Of a stretch of 64,000 nt of DNA, positions 57,019-64,000 are shown piece by piece. This DNA is from Shimia aestuarii. Its GTDB lineage: Bacteria; Pseudomonadota; Alphaproteobacteria; Rhodobacterales; Rhodobacteraceae. The notes beneath the pieces were generated by a model that had not been told where the DNA came from, searched no databases, and saw nothing but the letters and a program-made list of their open reading frames with translations. Numbering within the stretch: the stretch's first letter is position 1; the number at the start of each line of letters is the position of its first letter. The stretch covers positions 124,001-188,000 of the forward strand of contig NZ_JAKVRD010000004.1 in assembly GCF_022814865.1 (NCBI RefSeq), given 5' to 3'. The position numbers and the translations under genes are program-made.

Positions 57019-57858
57019 TCAGTCGAGGAAGGCTTTTTCGACCACATAGGTTTGCGGGTCGGAATTGGCACCTTCGACGAGGCCATAGCCTTCGAGCATC
57101 TCTTTGATCTCGAGGTTGAAGGCAAGGTTGCCACAGACCATGGCGCGGTCGTTCTGTGGGCAGAGCGGCTCGACGCCGAGATCGGCAAAGGCCTCGCCCG
57201 AGCGCATCAGGTCGGTGATGCGGCCCATCTTGGCGCTCTCTTCGCGGGTGGTGGTCGGGTAATATTTGATCTTTTTCCAGAACCCTTCGCCGATCACCTC
57301 GTTCAGGAGCTCATCGGTCTTGAGGCTCTCGATGATCTCGCGGCCATAGGTCAGCTCGCCTGCTTCGCGGCAGGTGTGGGTGATGATGACTTCGTCATAG
57401 TCCTGATAGGTCTGCGGCTCGCGGAGAAGCGAGGCAAAGGGGGCAAAGCCGGTGCCGGTCGCGAAGAACCAGATGCGTTTGCCGGGCAGGAGCGCGTCAT
57501 GCACCAAGGTGCCGACGGGTTTGGGGCGCAGGATGATCTCGTCGCCGGGCTTGATATGCTGAAGCTTCGACGTCAGCGGGCCGTCTTGCACCTTGATCGA
57601 GTAAAACTCGAGCTCTTCATCCCAAGAGGGCGACGCGATGGAATAGGCGCGCAGGAGCGGTTTCTGCTTGCCGGTCTTGGGATCAGGATCACCCATGAGG
57701 CCGATCATCACGAACTCGCCCGAGCGGAAGCGGAGCGAGGCGGGGCGGGTGCATTTGAAGGCAAAGAGCCGGTCGGTATAGTGTTTGACCTCGGTGACGG
57801 TCTGGGCGTCAGGCAGGGTCGGAACTTTGGGAATAGCGGTCGCTTGGGCGTCGGTCAC
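57019..57858 (-). CDS. fpr: Ferredoxin--NADP+ reductase
   Basis: 279 residues. FAD site LLRAYSIASP, NADP site ATGTGFAPFASLLR and CREAGELTYGREI, and VCGNLAFNLEIKEML. The C terminus ends VVEKAFLD as in bacterial FPR. It exchanges electrons between NADP(H) and ferredoxin or flavodoxin. Start is GTG 57858; the leader has no good Shine-Dalgarno, so the start is less sure than the gene. Confidence 0.94.
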   Translation of the reverse strand: MTDAQATAIPKVPTLPDAQTVTEVKHYTDRLFAFKCTRPASLRFRSGEFVMIGLMGDPDPKTGKQKPLLRAYSIASPSWDEELEFYSIKVQDGPLTSKLQHIKPGDEIILRPKPVGTLVHDALLPGKRIWFFATGTGFAPFASLLREPQTYQDYDEVIITHTCREAGELTYGREIIESLKTDELLNEVIGEGFWKKIKYYPTTTREESAKMGRITDLMRSGEAFADLGVEPLCPQNDRAMVCGNLAFNLEIKEMLEGYGLVEGANSDPQTYVVEKAFLD

Positions 57859-58189
57859 GTCGGGTCGCTCGTTCGTTTGGTTGCAATGAGAGGTGGCAGA
57901 AAGCTGGGCTTTGCCTAACAGGTTGATTGGGGTTTTAAAAATGTATCTGAAAGATTGCTTTGATCTGGCGCAAGTTTTTCATCTGCCGTGGCCTGTGCGG
58001 AACAGCATGCCGGGGAAGGGCGCAAAAACGGACTGAAATCCCGAAAATTTGGCCCTCTGAACCGGCGATCACAGGCTGAGCAGCCTTGAGAAGTGGGAGA
58101 GTCTCCCGTATCGAAGCCATGAAGGCGGAGAATCCAGAACATCTGTTCCGAATCTCTTGCCATGAAACCGGCCTGTCGAGGAGGCATGC
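57859..58189. other. Divergent intergenic region between fpr and an Lrp gene
   Basis: 331 bases. It has an FNR-like sequence TTGATCTGGCGCAA (57960-57973), one good half site only, and the GAGGAGG ribosome binding site (58178-58184) of the Lrp gene. No credible coding frame. Confidence 0.55.
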
Positions 58190-58669
58190 ATGGCTGTGAA
58201 GATCGATGAGCTGGATCGGAAGATCCTTGAGTGCCTGCAAGAGGATTCCGGCCGCTCGCTCGACGAAATTGCCAAGATCGTGGGATCGTCCAAGACCCCG
58301 GTCTGGAACCGGATTCGCAAGCTTCGTGAGGCCGGGGTGATCCGGCAGCAAACGGTGATCCTCGACCCCGAGGCGCTAGGGTTTGAGGCGTGTTTCTTTG
58401 TTCTCATCCGCACAAGCGAGCATGAGGCTGACTGGCAGGCGGCGTTCCTCAAGGCGCTTCGGGATCGCCCGGAGGTGCTTGAGGCGCACAGGTTGGCGGG
58501 GGATATCGACTATATCCTGAAAGTGCGGGTCGCCAATGCGCGCGCTTATGATGCGTTCTATCAGGTGCTGATCTCGGAGGTGCGGGTGCATAACGTGACC
58601 GCACTATTGTCGATGGAAGAGATCAAATCGACCACGCGCCTGCCGCTTGTGGCGGGAGATGGGGCCTGA
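58190..58669 (+). CDS. Lrp/AsnC family transcriptional regulator
   Basis: 159 residues. N-terminal HTH (DELDRKILECLQEDSGRSLDEIAKIVGSSKTPVWNRIRKL, residues 5-45) and a C-terminal RAM domain (AGDIDYILKVRVANARAYDAF). Typical of feast-famine regulators for amino acid catabolism. GAGGAGG precedes ATG 58190. Target not known; it is not obviously tied to dct. Confidence 0.88.
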   Translation: MAVKIDELDRKILECLQEDSGRSLDEIAKIVGSSKTPVWNRIRKLREAGVIRQQTVILDPEALGFEACFFVLIRTSEHEADWQAAFLKALRDRPEVLEAHRLAGDIDYILKVRVANARAYDAFYQVLISEVRVHNVTALLSMEEIKSTTRLPLVAGDGA

Positions 58670-58710
58670 GATATGGCCATCTGGGCGCGGGCGTTGGTAA
58701 GATCGACAGC

Positions 58711-60462
58711 ATGAGAGCCATTATTCGCCATAGATACGCGATCCGCCTTGCCTTCGCGCTCTTGCTTGCCACCGTGTCGGGCGGGGTGTGGTGGTTCGGC
58801 TATGGTCAGGCGCTGGCGCAGATTGAGGAACGCGGCAAGTCGGACCTTGCGTTGGCGGCGGATTGGCTCACGGCGCAGTTGCAGCGGTATCAAGAGCTTG
58901 CGGTTCTGATGGCACCGCATCCGACGCTTGTGGCCCTGTCAGACGGGCGCGGCGGCGAGGGTGCGGCGAAGGCACTATTGCTTGATGCGGCAGACAAGAC
59001 GACAGCGCGAGCGGTGGTCTATGCCGATAGCGAGGGGCATGTTCTTGCGTCGGCCTTTGGCGATGCGGGGGAAATCCTGCGCGGCCGACCCTATTTCGAG
59101 CGCGCCTTGCACGGGGCGCTTGGGGTTTATCACGATGTCGACCCGGCGAGCGGGCGACGGGCGTTTCATTTCGCCGCCCCAAGTTTTGCCAGCGATGGCC
59201 GGGTGCAGGGGGTGCTTGTGGTCAGCGTCGATGTGACCTCGGTGGAGGAAAACTGGCGCGGAGATGGGCCTCCGGTATTTTTCGTCGACGACAACAAACG
59301 GGTGTTTATCACCAATCGCTCTGAGCTTCTTTTCTGGGAGCGGCGCGGCGACATGGCGGGGCTTGTCCCGCCCGTGGGAGCGCGGCCCGCATTCCGCGAG
59401 ATTACGCGGGCGGGCTATGCGCTCTGGCGGCTGGACTGGGGGCCGTATGTGCCGAACCTTGGCTTGCACCTTGTAAAGCCCTTGCCGGTCATTGGGATGA
59501 CCGCCGAAGCCGTGATCGACGCGGCCCCGGCACGACAGCTTGCAGGGTTGCAGGCGGCGGTGGTGGCGGCGCTCATCCTTGCGTTTGGTATTTTCCTCGA
59601 TCAGGCGATGCGACGGCGGCAAGTGCTTGCGCAGGCGAACGCGGTTCTTGAGGAGCGGGTCGCGGCGCGGACCGAGGCGCTTTCGCTCAGCAACACGCAG
59701 TTGCGCCGGGAGATCACAGAACGCCAAGAGGCCGAAGCTGCGCTCAAGAAGGCGCAGGCCGATCTTGTTCAGGCGGGCAAACTATCGGCGCTGGGCCAGA
59801 TGTCCGCGGGGATCAGTCACGAGTTGAACCAGCCCCTGATGGCGATCCGGCAATATGCGGACAATGCGGCGCTTTTCCTTGAGCGGGAAAAGCCGGAGGT
59901 CGCGGGCGACAACCTTGGCCGGATCAGCGCCATGGCGGCGCGAATGGCACGGATCATCAAGAACCTGCGCGCCTTCGCCCGCAATGAGAGCGAGCCGATG
60001 GGGAAGGTGGACCTCGTGCAGGTGATCGAGACGGCGGTCGAGTTGACGTCGGCGCGGCTTCGGGCCGAAGATGTGCGGCTCACCTGGGACATGCCGGAGG
60101 GGGCGGTGCTTGCCTGGGGCGGAGAGGTGCGGCTTGTGCAGGTCTTCGTCAACCTGATCAACAATGCGGCGGACGCGATGGCGGGTGTCGCCGATAAGGA
60201 GATCACCATCTCCCTGCGCCACGACGCGCGGCTTGCGGTCGATGTGGCCGATACCGGGCCGGGTATCGAAGACCCGGATCGGATTTTTGAGCCGTTCTAT
60301 TCCACCAAGGCGGTGGGCAGTTCGGACGGTATGGGGCTTGGTCTGTCGATTTCTTACGGGCTTGTGCAGAGTTTCGGCGGCGCGATCCGGGGGAGCAATT
60401 CCGCGCGCGGTGCGGTGTTCACCGTCGAACTTGATCCGTGGAGCGAGGAGGCGGCGGCATGA
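58711..60462 (+). CDS. dctB: Sensor histidine kinase, DctB-like
   Basis: 583 residues. Two membrane segments (about 11-30 and 282-302) flank a periplasmic double-cache (dCache) region; then a coiled coil (310-355), the HisKA domain with the phospho-His 370 (SAGISHELNQPL), and the ATPase (NLINNAADAMAG; GPGIEDPDRIFEPFYSTK; GLGLSISYGLV). DctB senses C4-dicarboxylates. It overlaps the regulator gene by four bases. Confidence 0.9.
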   Translation: MRAIIRHRYAIRLAFALLLATVSGGVWWFGYGQALAQIEERGKSDLALAADWLTAQLQRYQELAVLMAPHPTLVALSDGRGGEGAAKALLLDAADKTTARAVVYADSEGHVLASAFGDAGEILRGRPYFERALHGALGVYHDVDPASGRRAFHFAAPSFASDGRVQGVLVVSVDVTSVEENWRGDGPPVFFVDDNKRVFITNRSELLFWERRGDMAGLVPPVGARPAFREITRAGYALWRLDWGPYVPNLGLHLVKPLPVIGMTAEAVIDAAPARQLAGLQAAVVAALILAFGIFLDQAMRRRQVLAQANAVLEERVAARTEALSLSNTQLRREITERQEAEAALKKAQADLVQAGKLSALGQMSAGISHELNQPLMAIRQYADNAALFLEREKPEVAGDNLGRISAMAARMARIIKNLRAFARNESEPMGKVDLVQVIETAVELTSARLRAEDVRLTWDMPEGAVLAWGGEVRLVQVFVNLINNAADAMAGVADKEITISLRHDARLAVDVADTGPGIEDPDRIFEPFYSTKAVGSSDGMGLGLSISYGLVQSFGGAIRGSNSARGAVFTVELDPWSEEAAA

Positions 60463-61691
60463 CGCGGAAAGTGCTTCTTGTCGATGACGATGCGGCGGTG
60501 CGTGCGGCGCTGGCGCAGACGCTCGAGCTGGCCGATCTCGAGGCCATCCCGGCGGGGAGTTTCATCGAGGCCAAGGATCATATCGCGCCGGGGTTCGAGG
60601 GCGTCATTCTGTCGGATATCCGCATGCCGGGGCGGGATGGGTTTCACCTCTTGTCTTATACGCGCGGCGTTGATGCGGAATTGCCGGTGATCCTTTTGAC
60701 CGGAGAGGGCGATATCCCGATGGCGGTTTCGGCGATGGGTCAGGGGGCGTTTGATTTCCTGGAAAAACCCTGTGCGCCCAAAGATTTGCTTGCCGTGATC
60801 GAACGTGCGTTGCGGACGCGGGCGCTTGTGCTTGAGAACCGGCGTCTGAAGGCGCAGCTCGAGACAGGCGATCCAGCGGCGCGGATGCTGTTTGGCAATT
60901 CTGACCTTGCCGAGGGGTTGCGCCAGCGGGTGCGCAGCGTGGCGCGAACGCAAGCGGAAGTGCTTGTCAGCGGCGCGCCGGGCAGTGGGGTTTCCAAGGT
61001 GGCCGAGGTGGTGCATCTGTGTTCGCCGCTCTCGAAGGGGCCTTTCGGGAAATACGCCGCGAGCGGCATGGATGCGGAGCGATTTGCCCGCGCGGTCAAG
61101 GATGCGGCGGGCGGGAGCCTGTTTCTCGACGAGGTGGCGGTCCTGCCGATGGAGACGCAGTTCGCGTTGATGACGATGATGGAGCAGGGCGGGCATCCGC
61201 GGCTCTTATTCGGGAGCACGCAGGAATTGGGCCGGGCGGTGGAGGCCGGGCAGCTTCATGCCGATCTCTATTACCGGCTTGATGCGATGCAGGTACGTAT
61301 CCCGACGCTGGCCGAACGCCCCGAGGATATCCCGGTCCTGTTTCGTCACTATGTCGCGCAGGCCGCTGAGCAGGCGGGGCTTAGCGCGCCGGAGATCACG
61401 CCGGACCTCCTTGCAGACCTGATGGCGCGGGACTGGCCGGGCAATGCGCGGGCGCTGATGAGCGTGGCGATGCGCTTTGTTCTCGGGCTTCAGGACGGCG
61501 ACGAGGCGCAGGATCACGGGGGGCTTGGGCTGGCCGAGCAGATGGCGCAAGTGGAGCGATCGCTTTTGACCGAGGCGCTTCGGCGCGCAGGAGGCCGCGC
61601 GAGCGCGGCGGCGGAGGCGCTCAAGCTGCCGCGCAAGACGCTTTATGACAAGCTCGCCAAGCATGGGCTGAAGCCGGAAGAATTCCGCTAG
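60459..61691 (+). CDS. dctD: DctD-like response regulator with degenerate AAA+ domain
   Basis: 410 residues. Receiver domain (D53 in SDIRMPG; K103 in EKPCAP), central AAA+ domain, C-terminal Fis-type HTH (about 376-405). The Walker A reads GAPGSGVSK (172-180) with Val where the key Lys is expected. Only about 40 residues separate Walker A from Walker B (GGSLFLDEV, 218-226), and the GAFTGA loop is missing. It may not act through sigma-54; in Rhodobacter a related NtrC works with sigma-70. ATG 60459. Confidence 0.88.
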   Translation: MTRKVLLVDDDAAVRAALAQTLELADLEAIPAGSFIEAKDHIAPGFEGVILSDIRMPGRDGFHLLSYTRGVDAELPVILLTGEGDIPMAVSAMGQGAFDFLEKPCAPKDLLAVIERALRTRALVLENRRLKAQLETGDPAARMLFGNSDLAEGLRQRVRSVARTQAEVLVSGAPGSGVSKVAEVVHLCSPLSKGPFGKYAASGMDAERFARAVKDAAGGSLFLDEVAVLPMETQFALMTMMEQGGHPRLLFGSTQELGRAVEAGQLHADLYYRLDAMQVRIPTLAERPEDIPVLFRHYVAQAAEQAGLSAPEITPDLLADLMARDWPGNARALMSVAMRFVLGLQDGDEAQDHGGLGLAEQMAQVERSLLTEALRRAGGRASAAAEALKLPRKTLYDKLAKHGLKPEEFR

Positions 61692-61695
61692 GGGC

Positions 61696-61715
61696 AAGCC
61701 CTTTGGAAAGGGCTT
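61696..61715. terminator. Stem-loop between dctD and the desaturase gene
   Basis: AAGCCCTTT (61696-61704) / AAAGGGCTT (61707-61715), perfect 9-bp arms with a 2-base loop. No clean T tract follows, but it lies between converging stops. Confidence 0.4.
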
Positions 61716-61734
61716 GGACTAGGATTTTCGGCGC

Positions 61735-62826
61735 CTATTCCGCAGGGGTCGCCTTGCCTTCGCAGCGGGCGAGTTGATCGGTCTCGTGGATTTTGAGGTC
61801 CCGCGAGGGCGAGAAATCGGCGCGCACATGGTCCCACCAGTGGCCGAGATAGCTTTTCTCAGACGTGGCATGGAACACGTCCGGCGCGATGCGGTGCAAA
61901 TCGGGCAGGCGGGTCCAGGGGACGTTGGGAAAGCTGTGATGCTCGTTGTGGTAGCCGGTGTTGAACAGGATCAGGTTGAGCGGGCCATAGGTCGAGCGGG
62001 TCGGGTTCTCGTCATCGGTGCCGGGATGTTCAGAGAGCGATTGGCCAAGGTTGGAAATCCCCAGCTTGCCGAGGAAGAAGGACAGCGACCAAAGGTGATA
62101 AAGCAGCGCCCAAGGCCCGAGGAGGGCGAGCATCGCGAGGTTCGAGATCAGGGACACCGCGATGAAGGGGCGCATGTCGCGGCCATCGGGGCGGGTTCCG
62201 GTAAAACGGTCGACGGGATCCGCGACGGGACGGCCTGAGGCCCAGGCGTAGAGCCGGGGCAGGATCGCATCGCCGAGCATGAAGCCGAGCGGCAGCGCGT
62301 GAAGAAACAGCGTCAGGAGGGTCAGGAGGCGCTGGGTCACGGGATGAGTGCGGCGCACGTGCTGGCGCGCTTGCAGGGCGCAGATGTCCTCGTGTTCGTA
62401 GTCGCGCTCATAGTCACCGACAAAGGGGTGGTGGCTTGTGACGTGTTGATGCTGGTAGGTGAGTTGCTTGCCATAGGAGGTCAGGATCGCCTCGAGGCCA
62501 AGGTCGAAGGCCAGTTTGGCCCGGTCGCCGCGAAAGACCAGCTTGTGACAGGTCTCGTGGATGAGCGAGGCGGCGGAGTGGTAGACGATCTGCCCGATGA
62601 GGAAGGCCGTGAGGCCGACCAGCAGCAGCCCGCCATCGGAGACGGCCCAGGCGATCCCCCATTGGATCGCGAAGAGGATTGGCAGGGCGAGCGCGGTGCG
62701 CGGCTCGGGACCAGAAAGATCGGCCAACTCGGGATGGGCCTTGAGCGCGGCGCGGCGCATATCGTTGTGGCGGCGCGATTGTGGCGAGATGGTTCCGGTG
62801 GCGCGGGGGGCGGCAGAGTCGGGCAT
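61735..62826 (-). CDS. Membrane fatty acid desaturase, sphingolipid delta-4 desaturase-like
   Basis: 363 residues. Histidine boxes HETCHKL, QHVTSHHPFVGDYERD (HxxHH-type) and HNEHHSF, with hydrophobic segments. The HNEHH form is that of DES1-like sphingolipid desaturases. Substrate in this bacterium is not known; sphingolipids are not usual here, so a fatty acyl or ceramide-like lipid is open. ATG 62826 chosen. Confidence 0.82.
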   Translation of the reverse strand: MPDSAAPRATGTISPQSRRHNDMRRAALKAHPELADLSGPEPRTALALPILFAIQWGIAWAVSDGGLLLVGLTAFLIGQIVYHSAASLIHETCHKLVFRGDRAKLAFDLGLEAILTSYGKQLTYQHQHVTSHHPFVGDYERDYEHEDICALQARQHVRRTHPVTQRLLTLLTLFLHALPLGFMLGDAILPRLYAWASGRPVADPVDRFTGTRPDGRDMRPFIAVSLISNLAMLALLGPWALLYHLWSLSFFLGKLGISNLGQSLSEHPGTDDENPTRSTYGPLNLILFNTGYHNEHHSFPNVPWTRLPDLHRIAPDVFHATSEKSYLGHWWDHVRADFSPSRDLKIHETDQLARCEGKATPAE

Positions 62827-63192
62827 GGCATTCCTGCGAAGTAAGGCTTGGGCAGAGTAGGGCGCGGGCGCGGGCCGGGTCAATGTGCAGAGGTGACGCG
62901 CCATGGCCGTGGAGGGGACAAAAGGCCTATTCGGGGAGGGCGATTCACTGTGCGGATTTTCGCACAAAGGCGGCTTGGCCCGTGCGGGAAATCGCACAGT
63001 CCGTGCCGCGCGCTTGGGTGTTCGGTGTGCGCGGGCGCAATATTGCCCTGAAAACAAACGGGAAATGCAAAAATGTCATAGCTTGGTAACAAACCCTTGA
63101 GCGGTTTTTGCCTGACCGTCAGTGTTTTGCGCGGATCGCCCGGTTTTCGGGCATCGGACATATCGAATTCTTGACCTCTGGGAGGAGACCAC
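62827..63192. other. Intergenic region upstream of dctP
   Basis: 366 bases with the palindromes described separately (62949-63041). No coding frame on either strand has family character. The dctP ribosome binding site GGGAGGAG is at 63179-63186. Confidence 0.65.
62949..63041. promoter_or_regulatory. Candidate DctD-binding palindromes upstream of dctP
   Basis: TGTGCG-N6-CGCACA (62949-62966) and CGTGCG-N6-CGCACA (62981-62998), centres 32 bases apart (three helical turns). A weaker third site TGTGCGCGGGCGCAAT (63026-63041) lies 44 bases beyond. The arms share GTGCG/CGCAC, and dctBD is close by. Confidence 0.6.
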
Positions 63193-64000
63193 ATGAAATT
63201 CCTGACCACCGCAGCGACCGCTCTCGCGCTTACCGTGACTGCCGGCACCACCGCAATGGCCGCTTGTGACGATGGCGAAATCGTCATCAAGTTCAGCCAC
63301 GTGACCAACACCGACAAACACCCGAAAGGCATTGCCGCATCGCTTCTCGAGCAGCGCGTCAATGACGAGATGAACGGCAAGGCTTGCATGGAAGTCTTCC
63401 CGAACTCGACCCTCTACAACGACAACAAAGTTCTTGAAGCCATGCTTCAGGGCGACGTGCAGCTTGCCGCGCCGAGCCTTTCGAAGTTCGAGAAGTTCAC
63501 CAAGAAATTCCGCATCTTCGACCTGCCGTTCATGTTCAAAGACATCAACGCCGTGGACGCGTTCCAAGCGTCGGACTCCGGTCAGGCCCTGCTCGACTCC
63601 ATGCAGCGCCGCGGCCTGCAGGGTCTCGCCTACTGGCACAATGGCATGAAGCAGATGTCGGCCAACAAGCCGCTCGTCTCGCCGTCGGATGCCAACGGCC
63701 TCAAGTTCCGCGTGCAGTCCTCGGACGTGCTCGTGGCGCAGATGGAAGCCATCGGCGGCAGCCCGCAGAAAATGGCCTTCTCGGAAGTCTATGGCGCGCT
63801 TCAGCAGGGCGTTGTGGACGGTCAGGAAAACACCTGGTCGAACATCTACGGCAAGAAGTTCTTCGAAGTGCAGGACGGCGTGACCGAAACCAACCACGGT
63901 GTGATCGACTATCTTGTCGTGACCTCGGTGGACTGGCTCGACAGCCTCGACGCGGATGTGCGTGACCAGTTCCTCACCATCCTTGGCGAAGTGACCGCGA
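63193..64000 (+). CDS. dctP: TRAP transporter C4-dicarboxylate-binding protein (5' part)
   Basis: The first 269 residues are visible and the frame runs off the window. Signal peptide ending AMAA, mature CDDGEIVIKFSHVT. The signature GLKFRVQSSDVLVAQMEAIG, with the ligand-binding Arg173, and VDGQENTWSNIY are those of DctP. It binds C4-dicarboxylates in the periplasm and serves a DctQM permease beyond the window. GGGAGGAG precedes ATG 63193. Confidence 0.95.
   Translation, partial: MKFLTTAATALALTVTAGTTAMAACDDGEIVIKFSHVTNTDKHPKGIAASLLEQRVNDEMNGKACMEVFPNSTLYNDNKVLEAMLQGDVQLAAPSLSKFEKFTKKFRIFDLPFMFKDINAVDAFQASDSGQALLDSMQRRGLQGLAYWHNGMKQMSANKPLVSPSDANGLKFRVQSSDVLVAQMEAIGGSPQKMAFSEVYGALQQGVVDGQENTWSNIYGKKFFEVQDGVTETNHGVIDYLVVTSVDWLDSLDADVRDQFLTILGEVTA

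Noticed and set aside
57960-57973. FNR/ANR-like box before fpr
   Set aside because: TTGAT-N4-CGCAA has only one good half site; kept as context, not as a feature.
62949-63192. Sigma-54 promoter for dctP
   Set aside because: No TGGCAC-N5-TTGC with correct GG/GC spacing was found; nearest matches share only a few bases.

Overview
The window is chromosomal DNA of a GC-rich alphaproteobacterium, most likely family Rhodobacteraceae / Roseobacter group. The grounds are the nuo operon with its interspersed accessory genes (DUF5337, DUF5333, a NuoE with a C-terminal helix-hairpin-helix domain), the tatABC and surE-pcm-nlpD clusters, the dct two-component pair next to a TRAP binding protein, and the overall codon use. 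No phage, IS element, CRISPR array, rRNA or tRNA was found. The gene order looks like a conserved core chromosome with small accessory patches.

Layout. 1-374: 3' end of an enoyl-CoA hydratase gene, followed by a terminator. 797-18200: complete NADH:quinone oxidoreductase operon nuoABCDEFGHIJKLMN on the + strand. It is interleaved with eight small non-nuo genes: a membrane HHH protein, DUF5337, three envelope proteins (two of them lipoproteins), a carboxymuconolactone-decarboxylase-like protein, and a 34-residue membrane micro-ORF between nuoJ and nuoK. Almost all junctions overlap by 1 to 10 bases. 18269-21473: birA, coaX and rnj follow on the same strand. 21548-27704 (minus): RhlE-type helicase, a glycosyltransferase with an unknown partner, prfC, and a Hint-domain protein. 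27847-31443: an SDR, an orphan ABC ATPase, a cation efflux protein and a WYL regulator. 31651-34364: tatABC and a DUF815 ATPase. 34510-37275 (minus): surE-pcm-nlpD. 37408-51406 (mostly minus): SDR, purF, cvpA, radA, pqiA-like, alr-mlaE-mlaF, a sulfotransferase-like gene, dnaB, pyrE and pyrC. 52675-53822: two YeeE/YedE-type sulfur transporter genes, the second frameshifted at a run of nine T. 53946-54491: infC, apparently starting at AUA. 54731-57858: a membrane-anchored Ala/Ser/Asp/Glu repeat protein, a cupin, a MarR-GNAT fusion and a ferredoxin-NADP reductase. 58190-64000: an Lrp regulator, a DctB/DctD-like two-component system, a DES1-like desaturase, and the 5' part of dctP, preceded by palindromes that are good candidates for the regulator's binding sites.

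Non-coding structure is informative. (i) Phased arrays of an 11-bp unit (RCGTCGGTATY) lie 40-80 bp upstream of three unrelated minus-strand genes (prfC, an SDR, pqiA-like). (ii) A 3'-end element with sense consensus TTCTTCyCT...AAATAyyC follows the stop codons of three genes; in one copy the loop has been enlarged by a second hairpin unit. (iii) Two perfect and one near-perfect DnaA boxes lie upstream of dnaB. (iv) A possible structure hides the purF ribosome binding site.

Limits: all function calls come from reading motifs and from memory of families; no database search was run. The genus cannot be assigned. No defence system or biosynthetic island is visible. The most original leads are the frameshifted sulfur transporter, the phased repeats, the micro-ORF and HHH proteins of the nuo operon, and the DctD-like regulator that lacks the sigma-54 contact loop.
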